DNA of 64,000 nt from Lewinellaceae bacterium (GTDB lineage: Bacteria; Bacteroidota; Bacteroidia; Chitinophagales; Saprospiraceae), in the NCBI GenBank assembly GCA_020636105.1, contig JACJYL010000001.1, positions 2,976,001-3,040,000 on the forward strand, in the 5' to 3' direction. This document shows positions 37,261 through 45,560 of this stretch, one piece after another. The position numbers were made by a program, and so were the translations under genes. The first letter of the stretch is position 1. Every line of letters begins with the position of its first letter. The notes under the pieces are model-generated. The model was not told the DNA's origin. It searched no databases and worked only from the letters and a program-made list of their open reading frames with translations.

Positions 37261-37698
37261 TTATATTTTTCCATTATATTTTGGATCAAAATCCACCATC
37301 CATTCAATACCAAATTTATCTCTAAACATCCCAAAATAGGAACCCCAGGGACTGTCGCTAATAGGCACTTCAATCGTTCCTCCTGCTGAAAGCCCGTTAA
37401 ATAACTTGTCTGCCTCTTCCCGACTTTCTGCGCTAATAGATATTTTAGATCGGTTTTCATTTTCATTTACAGGACCCATGCTTTCGGGGACGTCATTGCC
37501 CATCAGAATATTTATGCCAATAGGCAAAGCAATGTGCATGATCTTATTGGCATCATTTTCTGCTACCGGAAATTCGGGGCTTTCCAAATCTTTCAGACGC
37601 ATAACCATTGCGAACTCTCCGCCAAATACTGATTTGTAAAAATTGAATGCTTCTTCGGCATTGCCGTTGAAGTTAATGTGAGGATTGATGAGTGCCAT
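37261..37698 (-). CDS. VOC/PhnB-like protein 1 (glyoxalase fold)
   Basis: The product is 145 residues. NPHINFNGNAEEAFNFYKSVFG is the PhnB/glyoxalase N-terminal pattern, followed by IMHIALPIGINILMGND and a C-terminal DKFGIEWMVDFD. This group (also called 3-dmu-9_3-mt or VOC) is large and mostly of unknown function; metal ligands of true glyoxalase I are not evident. It closely resembles the fourth VOC gene (38546) in the same operon. It overlaps the preceding VOC gene by 26 bp. Confidence 0.85.
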   Translation of the reverse strand: MALINPHINFNGNAEEAFNFYKSVFGGEFAMVMRLKDLESPEFPVAENDANKIMHIALPIGINILMGNDVPESMGPVNENENRSKISISAESREEADKLFNGLSAGGTIEVPISDSPWGSYFGMFRDKFGIEWMVDFDPKYNGKI

Positions 37699-38119
37699 TA
37701 TTATTATTTTTATTGTAATTTAAAATCCAATGATTTCCATATTTGTCTGTAAGGTCACCAAATAGTGCTCCCCAAAAAGTATCTTCAAGTGGATGATCAG
37801 CTTTACCTTCTGCTGAAAGTTTTGTGTAAACCATTTTTATTTCTTCCTCGCTGCTACAATCCAGGGAAAGAGAAACTGCATTTCCTTTCACAAGTCCGGT
37901 TTGAGGAACCATGTCTGAGCCTTGTAATAACAAAGTTTCTCTCGTAAGCGTAGCATGCAATATGAAATCTTTCATTTGTTTTGGTATTTTCTTAGAAAGT
38001 GGTGACTCACCAACTGTTTGAAAAGTGAGTTCGCCCCCCAAACAGTAATGATAAAAAGTCATTGCCTCCCGGCAATTACCATTAAACGTGAGGTATGAAT
38101 GAATATGTGCCATTTTCAT
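37673..38119 (-). CDS. VOC/PhnB-like protein 2
   Basis: The product is 148 residues with the signature IHSYLTFNGNCREAMTFYHY and the C-terminal TDKYGNHWILNYN. A second ATG two codons in is an alternative start. It is one of four tandem paralogues on the minus strand. Its start overlaps no other gene, but its 3' end overlaps VOC gene 1. The substrate is unknown. Confidence 0.85.
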   Translation of the reverse strand: MKMAHIHSYLTFNGNCREAMTFYHYCLGGELTFQTVGESPLSKKIPKQMKDFILHATLTRETLLLQGSDMVPQTGLVKGNAVSLSLDCSSEEEIKMVYTKLSAEGKADHPLEDTFWGALFGDLTDKYGNHWILNYNKNNNNGTHQSSH

Positions 38120-38542
38120 TTAAGCGTTTATCAGCTTTTCAATATCAAATTTTTTCATTTGCATAAATGCATTAACCACTCTTTCCCTTTTCTCCGGATC
38201 AGCCATTAATTTGCCTAATATTTTAGGGACAACCTGCCAGGAAACGCCAAATTTATCATCGAGCCAACCGCATTGGTTATAGATTCCATCTTTCCCCAAT
38301 TTGTCCCAGTAATGGTCAATCTCTTCCTGTGTTTCACATTCAATTACATACGAATTTGCAGGGGAAAATTTATACAATGGCCCGCCATTTAAGCCCATAA
38401 ATAGTTGTCCATTCAATTCCCATTTTACAACCATTGGGTTTTCTTCGGTAATTTTTGAATGGCTAAAAATGGAACAATAAAATTCTGCGGCTGCTTTGGC
38501 TTGTCCATCAAACCATAAACAAGGATATATTTGATTGTTCAT
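38120..38542 (-). CDS. VOC/PhnB-like protein 3
   Basis: The product is 140 residues. It is the most divergent of the four: IYPCLWFDGQAKAAAEFYCSI, then VKWELNGQLFMGLNGG, DKFGVSWQVVPKILG and a helical tail of about 25 residues (EKRERVVNAFMQMKKFDIEK). That tail and LMADPEKRERV are typical of the 3-demethylubiquinone-9 3-methyltransferase-like branch. Its stop abuts the start of VOC gene 2. Confidence 0.85.
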   Translation of the reverse strand: MNNQIYPCLWFDGQAKAAAEFYCSIFSHSKITEENPMVVKWELNGQLFMGLNGGPLYKFSPANSYVIECETQEEIDHYWDKLGKDGIYNQCGWLDDKFGVSWQVVPKILGKLMADPEKRERVVNAFMQMKKFDIEKLINA

Positions 38543-38545
38543 AGT

Positions 38546-38989
38546 TTACGAATTGTATTGATTGTTCATTACATTAAACATCCAACGGATGCCAAATTGA
38601 TCCAGGCAACAGCCCCAGTATCCCCAAAACTCCTCTCTCATATCTGCTTTTTCACTTCCTCCAGCGGATAAAGCAGCGTACAATTTATCGGCTTCTTCTT
38701 TAGAGTCCAACTGCAAGCTAATGGTGGTATTATTTCCAATAACCAATTTTTGTCCCATTGATTCCAACATATCGGTACCCATTAATTCGGTGCCGCCAAT
38801 AATGGGTAAGGCAACATGCATCACGCAATTCTTATCAGATTCTGATAATTTAGGTCCATTTGGGTCAGGGGGTAAATTCCCTATTCGCATGATGGGTGCA
38901 GAGAACGCTGTCCCAAAAACTGATTTGTAAAAATTAAAGGCTTCTTCTGTGTTGCCCTGGAAATTTAAATAAATTGCTACTTTACTCAT
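38546..38989 (-). CDS. VOC/PhnB-like protein 4
   Basis: The product is 147 residues. Its N-terminus (IYLNFQGNTEEAFNFYKSVFG) and C-terminus (LDQFGIRWMFNVMN) are very close to those of VOC protein 1, suggesting a recent duplication inside the cluster. It lies 3 bp before VOC gene 3 and 19 bp after the SRPBCC gene. Confidence 0.87.
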   Translation of the reverse strand: MSKVAIYLNFQGNTEEAFNFYKSVFGTAFSAPIMRIGNLPPDPNGPKLSESDKNCVMHVALPIIGGTELMGTDMLESMGQKLVIGNNTTISLQLDSKEEADKLYAALSAGGSEKADMREEFWGYWGCCLDQFGIRWMFNVMNNQYNS

Positions 38990-39008
38990 ATAAATTATGC
39001 TTAGTCGG

Positions 39009-39422
39009 TTAATTATTTTCAGTGTAGTTTTTGAAATTATTCAAAATGGCCTGCCACCCCCCTTTTTGCATTTCGATGGGATTTTCATCCTCCGGGTCAA
39101 AGGTCACTACAACCTCTGTTTGCTTACCCAAATCAGTAAATTGAACGGTTGCCGTTCTTCCTCCAAATTCATACGTAAAGTTTTTGCCTTCCACGATATT
39201 TGAATAAATCGCTTCAAAGTCAAAACCAAAACTGCCATCTTTGGCTTCCATTCTTGCTTTGTAGGTGCCTCCTATTCGCATGTCGTTTTCAGCACTGGGG
39301 CAATGCCAGCTTGGGTCTGCAAAATTCCAATGGATAATGTGCTTTGGATTAGTGTAATAATCCCACACTTTTTTTGAATCAGCGTTGATGGTTGCTTGAA
39401 CTGTAATTTTTGAATGGCTCAT
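39009..39422 (-). CDS. SRPBCC/AHSA1-type ligand-binding protein
   Basis: The product is 137 residues, START/Bet v 1-like. KITVQATINADSKKVWDYYTNPKHI and GTYKARMEAKDGSFGFDFEA, with VVVTFDPEDENPIEMQKGGWQAIL, match the AHSA1 family. The fold forms a hydrophobic cavity for small ligands; enzyme activity is rare. It is the first gene of the operon with four VOC genes, and its divergent neighbour is an AraC-type regulator, so the set is probably controlled together. Confidence 0.88.
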   Translation of the reverse strand: MSHSKITVQATINADSKKVWDYYTNPKHIIHWNFADPSWHCPSAENDMRIGGTYKARMEAKDGSFGFDFEAIYSNIVEGKNFTYEFGGRTATVQFTDLGKQTEVVVTFDPEDENPIEMQKGGWQAILNNFKNYTENN

Positions 39423-39563
39423 TTCATTATTTTTTAAAATGCTAATTGATGGTACAAAGATGCAACGACTTTTTAATACATTAAATGTGTAAAAATGACA
39501 ACAAAAGGGTGTTTTGCGACAAAATAGTTTTTACCTTTCTGTAAATAAAATAATAATGCCTTG

Positions 39564-40538
39564 ATGAATATAAGCATTCTTGTTCCTGAAAACGCCGTAA
39601 TGCAAGCCATTGCTGACCCACAGTATTTATTTTCTGCCGTAAATCAATTTATGGCAGTAGCGGGTAAAAAGCCATTGTTCAATGTGCAATTAGTGGGGTT
39701 GAAAAAACAAGTAAAAATTAATGATGGCTTGTTTTCTATAAATACTTCTCAACTTTTAAAAGAGGTAAAGAAAACAGATCTAGTCATCATTCCTGCTTTG
39801 TTTGGCGATATGAAAACAGCCATTGCTTCTAACAAAAAAGCATTGCCCTGGATAAACGAGCAATACCGCAATGGGGCAGAAGTGGCTTCTTTGTGTGTCG
39901 GAGCATTTCTATTGGCTTCAACTGGTTTGCTCAATGGGAAAAAATGTTCAACTCATTGGGGATTTCAAAATGAATTTAGGGAAATGTTCCCGGAAGTTGA
40001 AGTAGTGGAAGGAAGTATAATTACCGAAGAGCATCGGATTTATTCAAGCGGTGGGGCAAATTCTTATTGGAACTTATTGTTACACCTGGTAGAAAAATAT
40101 ACCGATAGAGCAACTGCGATACTTGCATCAAAGTATTTTGCCATCGATATTGATAGAGAAAGCCAAACTACTTTTGCAATGTTCAAAGGGCAAAAAAACC
40201 ATACAGACGATGCCGTTAGAAAAGCCCAGGATTTTATTGAAAAGCATTTTCAGGAAAAAATAAGTATTGATGATTTAACTGAATTGGTATCAATAGGCAG
40301 ACGTAGTTTTGAAAGGAGATTTAAGTTAGCGACCAATAACACTGTTTTGGAATATATTCAGCGCATAAAAGTTGAGGCCGCCAAAAGAAGTTTTGAGAAC
40401 AGCAGAAAAAATATGAACGAAGTAATGTTTGATGTAGGTTATACCGATACAAAAGCATTCCGTGCTGTTTTTAAAAAAATTACCGGGCTTACACCCATTG
40501 AGTATCGAAATAAGTATAATAAAATGGCGGTCTTGTAA
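39564..40538 (+). CDS. GlxA-family AraC-type transcriptional regulator
   Basis: The product is 324 residues from the ATG at 39564 (an upstream TTG is in frame). The N-terminal part (about 1-185) is a DJ-1/PfpI-like domain with a nucleophile-type Cys in VASLCVGAFLLASTGLLNG, followed by the STHWGF motif common in this family. The C-terminal AraC HTH (about 225-318) contains ISIDDLTELVSIGRRSFERRF and NEVMFDVGYTDTKAFRAVFK. The type senses small molecules through the DJ-1-like domain. It is divergent from the SRPBCC-VOC operon with 142 bp between, so it likely controls that operon (inference). Confidence 0.92.
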   Translation: MNISILVPENAVMQAIADPQYLFSAVNQFMAVAGKKPLFNVQLVGLKKQVKINDGLFSINTSQLLKEVKKTDLVIIPALFGDMKTAIASNKKALPWINEQYRNGAEVASLCVGAFLLASTGLLNGKKCSTHWGFQNEFREMFPEVEVVEGSIITEEHRIYSSGGANSYWNLLLHLVEKYTDRATAILASKYFAIDIDRESQTTFAMFKGQKNHTDDAVRKAQDFIEKHFQEKISIDDLTELVSIGRRSFERRFKLATNNTVLEYIQRIKVEAAKRSFENSRKNMNEVMFDVGYTDTKAFRAVFKKITGLTPIEYRNKYNKMAVL

Positions 40539-40558
40539 TACTCGCCAGGGATTCGTAT

Positions 40559-40831
40559 TTAGTGGTGTTGAAGTTTTTCAAGAGGCGTTTCTTTGACCCA
40601 TTGGAGTTGTCCATCCTTGTCAATGGTGTAATTGGCCCAGCCTTTGACGCCCTCTTTTTCAAAATACAACCGGATATGCTGTTCGAAAATTTTTCCATCC
40701 ACAAAGATCAGCCCGTTTTCCTCGCAATATTTTTTTCCTGCCATAATATCCTGCCTCCTCTGAATGCCACTTCTGACCCATAATATGGCTACTATTAAAA
40801 TGATCAGATAAAAAAGAGCATTGAGTCCCAT
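40559..40831 (-). CDS. Small single-pass membrane protein, unknown
   Basis: The product is 90 residues. One N-terminal hydrophobic segment (LNALFYLIILIVAILWV) precedes a basic patch (RSGIQRRQ) and a soluble domain with YCEENGLIFVDGKIFE and LYFEKEGVKGWANYTID. The end is QWVKETPLEKLQHH. No family is recognised. It has a good promoter within a perfect inverted repeat at 40836-40896. It converges with the AraC gene. Confidence 0.75.
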   Translation of the reverse strand: MGLNALFYLIILIVAILWVRSGIQRRQDIMAGKKYCEENGLIFVDGKIFEQHIRLYFEKEGVKGWANYTIDKDGQLQWVKETPLEKLQHH

Positions 40832-40835
40832 TGAA

Positions 40836-40887
40836 AACGGCTTATTGGTTACAATTTGGTAGTCCCAAATATAACCAATAAGCCGTT
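40836..40887. repeat. Perfect 16-bp inverted repeat around a -7 box
   Basis: AACGGCTTATTGGTTA (40836-40851) and its exact reverse complement at 40872-40887 are separated by 20 bp. The minus-strand -7 box overlaps the inner end of the upstream arm. An operator role is possible; a partial role as terminator for the M1 peptidase gene is the alternative. Confidence 0.65.
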
Positions 40888-40896
40888 GAAAAGCAA
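40866..40896 (-). promoter_or_regulatory. Promoter of the small membrane protein gene
   Basis: On the minus strand a TTG (40894-40896) is followed after 20 nt by TATATTTG (40866-40873), matching the full Bacteroidota consensus TTG-N19-21-TAnnTTTG, 35 nt before the ATG at 40831. Confidence 0.7.
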
Positions 40897-40928
40897 TTTA
40901 ATACATATATTCCGGCAATAGAAAAAGG

Positions 40929-42530
40929 CTAGTCTTCCTCAAAAAGTAATTTACACCCTGGATCAAGTCTTATGCCGGTCACCTTATTTCGGGCAGGTAA
41001 TTCAAAACTTTCGGTGGCTGTATCTACCTGAAATGACGTTACGGTGGTCGTTCCATCTTCAAAGGTAATTTCCACCTCCAAAGGAAAAAAGAACGGAGCG
41101 CCTTCCTGGGTCTGAATAATTGCTATTTCAAGGGTGCCATTTTTTTGTTTCCAGCTGTCTTTCAAGACAGGATGCCCGGCCCGAAAAATCCACTGCCTGA
41201 AAAAGGCTTCAAGATCCTGCCCGCTCGCTTCTTCCATAGCGGCCTGAAAATCGGACGTCAGCGCATTGGAAAACTTATATTTATCATAATACATCCGGAT
41301 CCCTTTCCAGAAAATTTCTTTCCCCAGTTTATGGCGCAACATATGCAGCACCCAGCCGCCTTTTTGGTAGGAATTCGGATTGAGCAGTTCGTTGTAATCT
41401 TCGATTTCAGTATTTACAATGGGAACGGGATTCTGCCTCGCATAACGGATCACCTGGTTCCTTTCGGATTGCATGCGTTCGGTAAAAACAGCGGCCCCCT
41501 CGAGATCCTCGAAATACAGGTCTGTAAGGTAGGTGGCAAAACCTTCACTCAGCCAAACGTGGTGCCAGCTCAGCTCAGAGGCAGAATTGCCAAACCACTG
41601 GTGCACGATTTCATGGGCAATAAGCGCCTCATGATCTTTTTTACCGGTCACAGAGCCTTCGTAATAAAAAATATTCCCGGCATTTTCCATGCCCCCGTAG
41701 CGGGTTTTCGACTGCACATTGGCCAGCTTTTCGTAGGGGTATGCCCCGATCTTTTCGGTGTAATAATCCAATACACGCACCGCCAGGCTGTAATCATCAA
41801 ATCCGGCCTCCCGATCCTGGGGATAAATCCAGCTTGTCACGGGAGTATCATGGGAATACCCGGCCAGTTGAACGGCAAAACGCGCCACGCCAATCACCAT
41901 GACTTTAGTCGGCAGGGGCACCGCTTCTTTCCAATGGGTCAGTTTTGTGCCGTCTTCCAGGTTGGTCTCTTCGAATTGTTCTCCATTGGCTACCACCTGG
42001 TAATGTTCCGGGGCGATGACGATGAATTCGACAGTAGCTTTATCAGAAGGATGATCCACTGTCGGCAACCAGTAATGGGCGCGGTCAGGCCAGTTGTCCC
42101 CAAAAAAAGTGCGGTCTCCGAATTTATTTTTAGCAATGATCAGCCCGTCCTGCGGTTCCCCTTCGTAGGCAATAGTATAATTTCTTGTGGATCCTTTGAG
42201 CGCCTGGTCCAATGGTTCAATGATCAGTTGATCGTCGGCCTGTCGAAAGGAAACGGCTTGACCATTTTCCAGGACTGTGGAAACTTCCATTCCGGCATTC
42301 GTGCTCGTTTTTGAGGCGAGGTCCAGGGCAAAAGCATCCGAATCTTTCAGAAAATGGATGGTTACATTGGCCTTTCCTTTTATGATATCATTCTCATCAG
42401 AAAGTTCGAGTTGAAAAATGTAATGGAGTACGTCGATTTGTTCAAAACGAGGAAGGTGGTTTTGGGCCAGCACAACGCCAATAGACAGGAAAAGGCAAAA
42501 GAAACCCGATATGATTTTTTTAGGCATCAT
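40929..42530 (-). CDS. M1-family metallopeptidase
   Basis: The product is 533 residues (an alternative ATG lies one codon in). A signal peptide (MMPKKIISGFFCLFLSIGVVLAQ) leads to an N-terminal beta domain and a thermolysin-like catalytic domain. The zinc motif is HEIVHQW with the third ligand Glu 18 residues on (LSEGFATY); the exopeptidase motif is GGMENAG (RYGGMENAGNIFYY). It lacks the long C-terminal domain of aminopeptidase N and ends in a short beta domain, like the compact M1 proteins of Bacteroidota. It probably trims peptides in the periplasm or outside the cell. Confidence 0.92.
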   Translation of the reverse strand: MMPKKIISGFFCLFLSIGVVLAQNHLPRFEQIDVLHYIFQLELSDENDIIKGKANVTIHFLKDSDAFALDLASKTSTNAGMEVSTVLENGQAVSFRQADDQLIIEPLDQALKGSTRNYTIAYEGEPQDGLIIAKNKFGDRTFFGDNWPDRAHYWLPTVDHPSDKATVEFIVIAPEHYQVVANGEQFEETNLEDGTKLTHWKEAVPLPTKVMVIGVARFAVQLAGYSHDTPVTSWIYPQDREAGFDDYSLAVRVLDYYTEKIGAYPYEKLANVQSKTRYGGMENAGNIFYYEGSVTGKKDHEALIAHEIVHQWFGNSASELSWHHVWLSEGFATYLTDLYFEDLEGAAVFTERMQSERNQVIRYARQNPVPIVNTEIEDYNELLNPNSYQKGGWVLHMLRHKLGKEIFWKGIRMYYDKYKFSNALTSDFQAAMEEASGQDLEAFFRQWIFRAGHPVLKDSWKQKNGTLEIAIIQTQEGAPFFFPLEVEITFEDGTTTVTSFQVDTATESFELPARNKVTGIRLDPGCKLLFEED

Positions 42531-42596
42531 CTTGATTTATTTTTTTTCAAATCTCTACGAAATCGAAAGCCCATACGGGAGGGCTACCCCAAAAAA

Positions 42597-43679
42597 TTAC
42601 CTGCAGATCATTGGCAATACGGAATCGAACCAGTCAACCAAAGAGATCTCTTTGGCTTTACTTAGATCGGCACAGGCTTCTGAAAAACGTTTGAGTTCCA
42701 TTAGTGCCTGCCCACGAGCGATCAGCATGGCACCGTCATTGGGGAACATTTCGAGCGCCTTGTTCATCATTTTCAGTCCTTGTTCCACATCATCTCCATC
42801 GATGAGAAAATTCCCGTCGTTGACGAGTTTGACCGCATCGTTATATTGCTCGATCCTTTCGAGGCAATGCCCTGCTGTAGGGGTAAAGCCCAGCGTCATA
42901 TCAAATGCGGCAGGTACTTTTCTTCCTTTGTGCTCGGCAAGGTCCCAGTGTCCGATGGTGGAGGTAGTCGCATTGATGGCTTCGTACCAAAAGGCATCTC
43001 CGAGGCCATTATAATCAGTCATTTCGAGCACCCGGACATCGCCGTTTGAACGAACTAGTACCTCCACATCGATATTACCGATAAGACAGCTATCATTGCC
43101 GATTTCGGGGTAATTTAGTTTTTCTGCCAAAAAAGATTGCAGTGAATCCTGTCCGCCAACAAACTGCAATGGTTTGTCAAATACCTGCCAGATGGAATCG
43201 CCCTGTACGATTTCAAACTCAGGAGGAGTCTGCAGTTTAAACCGGACGGGAAGCACATAATGTGCCCGAACGGCCTGTCCGTTATGTTGTCCAGGTACCC
43301 AGACCACCCCTATACCATTCATCGCATTGATGACACGAAGGGCTTCGGCTCCACATCCGCCGCCGATTTCTTTAAGGACCTCGCTTTGCGTAATACTTCC
43401 GTCCTTTTCCACGACAAACCTCACTACGATAGTTCCTTCAATATTTTCCCTCCTGGCTTCATAAGGATAATTAATATTTTGATAGAGGAAGGCCAGTAAT
43501 TGTTGTTCGGCACACTTTTGTTTGACCGCGAGGGTGGTATCCAGCCCCTCGCAGGCGGGAAAACGCGGCGCTACCTCAACCACTTCGTAAATGGTCGTAT
43601 CTGCTTCCATAATTTTTTCCTCCTGGGCAAAGACGGTGGTTCCAATGATCAATGCTAACCCTAAAAAACAATATTTCAT
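42597..43679 (-). CDS. TonB-fold/TPR periplasmic protein
   Basis: The product is 360 residues with a signal peptide (MKYCFLGLALIIGTTVFAQ). Residues about 60-155 form a TonB C-terminal-like domain (LAFLYQNINYPYEARRENIEGTIVVRF-type order, with VVEKDGSITQSEVL), and about 165-270 a second, weaker copy. The last 80 residues read as TPR units (GLKMMNKALEMFPNDGAMLI). TonB proteins normally have an inner-membrane anchor; here the only hydrophobic stretch is the signal peptide, so this is not a classical energy transducer. It could be a soluble or tethered adaptor with TonB-like binding (inference). Confidence 0.82.
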   Translation of the reverse strand: MKYCFLGLALIIGTTVFAQEEKIMEADTTIYEVVEVAPRFPACEGLDTTLAVKQKCAEQQLLAFLYQNINYPYEARRENIEGTIVVRFVVEKDGSITQSEVLKEIGGGCGAEALRVINAMNGIGVVWVPGQHNGQAVRAHYVLPVRFKLQTPPEFEIVQGDSIWQVFDKPLQFVGGQDSLQSFLAEKLNYPEIGNDSCLIGNIDVEVLVRSNGDVRVLEMTDYNGLGDAFWYEAINATTSTIGHWDLAEHKGRKVPAAFDMTLGFTPTAGHCLERIEQYNDAVKLVNDGNFLIDGDDVEQGLKMMNKALEMFPNDGAMLIARGQALMELKRFSEACADLSKAKEISLVDWFDSVLPMICR

Positions 43680-43757
43680 CAGCTTAAAAATTTAAATTCT
43701 TTTTACATAAAAATACGCTGCAATTTCAACGGCCCGCCTGGTTTGTACGCCCTGGAT

Positions 43758-45059
43758 CTAGCGGGTTATCACAAATTTCTCAACGGCTGCAACTTTTCCC
43801 TTTTCTATTACAGAAAGTATATATTCTCCGTTGGGCAAGGTACTGATATTAATAATATTTATGCTTTCTTTTGCTTCAAAAACGATTTCACCCTGCAAAT
43901 CGCTTATTTGCACCCCGAAATTTCCTCGCTTTTCAAGTCTGATTTCCTGGTCAGCTGGATTGGGGTGAATACCAACCCGGGGCAGTTTCAGGGGCTTCAT
44001 GGCATCGATATTATTTATATTGATTCGCAAAGTACGATCCGTAACTTTCTGATTCTCCCGCATTCCTCCGGCAATAATAAATTGATCAGGAGCTATTTTA
44101 GCTACCCCCCGGAGGTCCATTACCGGCACAAAATACTGGGTCAAAGGAGCCAGGATTCCGGTTAAAGGGTCATAAATCGTTATCCTTTCATTTGATGGAA
44201 CTCCCCCCGATCCGTTATAGGCAATGCCGTTGAAATTGTAGGTCACATCTGAGCCCCCGAACCACAGCGCCTTTCCGTCATATTGAGCTGACGCCATCCG
44301 GTAACCTGTTCCGAAGATATGCTCACTGCCTTCCCAGGTAATTTCCGTGGGATTGTCGGGATGAATGAAACCCTTCCTGAAAAATGAGGTAGCCGGGAAA
44401 TTGCCGATGGATTTTGCTCCTCCCGCATAATAAATGGTATCTCCGATAATGGTACCGGAACCGCCGAATACTTTCCAGTTTGAATTGTCAAAAACTGGCG
44501 TTCCCTGCGTCCAGGAATCTGTAGCCGGGTTGTAGATTTGTACATCGGCCACATTCGAGGTATTGCTCCAGCCCGTTATCACATAAATCAGGCTGTCGCG
44601 CCAAACGGCCTGCACCTGGTCATCTATTGGTTTAGGAACAGGAGCCCCATCCGGCAGGTAGGTATTCGCTTCAGGATCATAAATATGGACTTTATCAGAG
44701 GATACTTCGCTGTAATTGCTCGCCACATGGTATCCCCCGATGATGTAGATTTTATTTTTGACGGTACTTGCCGCGGAAGCGATCTTCCCTCCATTAGGAT
44801 CGGGTAAAGGGTCAATAGCTTGCCATTCATCAGCAGTTACATCATAGCGGAAAGATCTTAGGTGAATGCCAAACCAGTCTTTTGTGGTATCGATGCCGGC
44901 AAATGAAAAAACAAAAGGCATCCCGTTGACGGTAGCCTGTGTAACGGCATTATTGCTGACAGCCTCGGGCATGGGCTCCAGTTCTTCCCAGGACACCTGC
45001 TGTGCACAGGAGGGAAAACAACCTAGAATGACCAAAAATTGAAGTATGAAAAATCGCAT
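43758..45059 (-). CDS. Secreted Kelch-repeat protein with T9SS sorting tail
   Basis: The product is 433 residues from the ATG at 45059, which opens a signal peptide (MRFFILQFLVILGCFPSCAQ). The upstream in-frame ORF, 63 codons longer, is rejected because it lacks such features and runs through repeat sequence. Kelch-type blades are visible (KIYIIGGYHVASNY, LIYVITGWSNTSN, TIYYAGGAKSIGN, IIAGGMRENQKV). The C-terminus (VGIHPNPADQEIRL, then LPNGEYILSVIEKG) is a T9SS type A signal. A beta-propeller surface or secreted protein of unknown ligand is indicated. It lies behind a 500-bp repeat-rich spacer. Confidence 0.85.
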   Translation of the reverse strand: MRFFILQFLVILGCFPSCAQQVSWEELEPMPEAVSNNAVTQATVNGMPFVFSFAGIDTTKDWFGIHLRSFRYDVTADEWQAIDPLPDPNGGKIASAASTVKNKIYIIGGYHVASNYSEVSSDKVHIYDPEANTYLPDGAPVPKPIDDQVQAVWRDSLIYVITGWSNTSNVADVQIYNPATDSWTQGTPVFDNSNWKVFGGSGTIIGDTIYYAGGAKSIGNFPATSFFRKGFIHPDNPTEITWEGSEHIFGTGYRMASAQYDGKALWFGGSDVTYNFNGIAYNGSGGVPSNERITIYDPLTGILAPLTQYFVPVMDLRGVAKIAPDQFIIAGGMRENQKVTDRTLRININNIDAMKPLKLPRVGIHPNPADQEIRLEKRGNFGVQISDLQGEIVFEAKESINIINISTLPNGEYILSVIEKGKVAAVEKFVITR

Positions 45060-45300
45060 TATTTTTTTTGTTTTATCGGGATGGGTTGCCGGGTGCTCCT
45101 TGCTTAAAAGGACTGTTGAAAGTTCCATGTTCAAAGTCTGCCTGACAACATCAGGAGGCAGGTTCAAACCTGTCTTCCGTTGCGCAGCAGGTAGATGGAG
45201 CATCTCGACATCCTCGATAAAATTATCGGGATTGTTGTTGATTATCAAAAATTTAAAGACTCCCAGACACAGTTAATTGAACACTCCTTGCTGAAAATCC
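45060..45300. other. Gene-free spacer upstream of the Kelch gene
   Basis: The stretch holds a CCTGCC-family hairpin at 45137-45193 and no convincing coding region. The promoter of the Kelch gene should lie here, but no TTG/TAnnTTTG pair was picked out on the minus strand. Confidence 0.5.
45137..45193. repeat. Hairpin repeat, CCTGCC family
   Basis: CTGCCTGA...TCAGGAGGCAG and CCTGTCTTCCG...GCAGCAGG can pair within 57 bp. Same family as 11724-11945. Confidence 0.45.
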
Positions 45301-45560
45301 TCAATCTTTTTCAATCTATCTCTATCTTTTTCAATCTATCTCAATCTTTTTCAATCTATCTCTATCTTTTTCAATCTGTCTCTATCTTTTTCAATCTATC
45401 TCTATCTTTTTCAATCTATCTCAATCTTTTTCAATCTATCTCTATCTTTTTCAATCTATCTCTATCTTTTTCAATCTATCTCAATCTTTTTCAATCTGTC
45501 TCAATCTTTTTCAATCTATCTCTATCTTTTTCAATCTGTCTCTATCTCCATCAATCAATT
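45301..45560. repeat. 20-bp tandem repeat array, 12 full units
   Basis: Twelve exact-period 20-bp units fill 45301-45540, plus one decayed unit to 45560. Each unit is two 10-mers, TCWATCTTTT and TCAATCTRTC (W = A/T, R = A/G). Variation is limited to an A/T in the first 10-mer and A/G in the second. The last degenerate unit reaches the stop codon of the upstream dehydrogenase gene. The plus strand is pyrimidine-rich. Because 20 is not a multiple of 3, the plus-strand ORF through it is an artefact. Confidence 0.95.

Noticed and set aside
41145..42314. Long plus-strand ORF opposite the M1 peptidase gene
   Set aside because: It is the antisense shadow of a well-supported gene with HEIVHQW; no motif of its own.
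45060..45248. 63-codon N-terminal extension of the Kelch protein
   Set aside because: A signal peptide begins at the ATG at 45059; the extension covers intergenic repeat sequence.
45301..45560. CRISPR-like array
   Set aside because: Units abut with no spacers and no cas genes are nearby.
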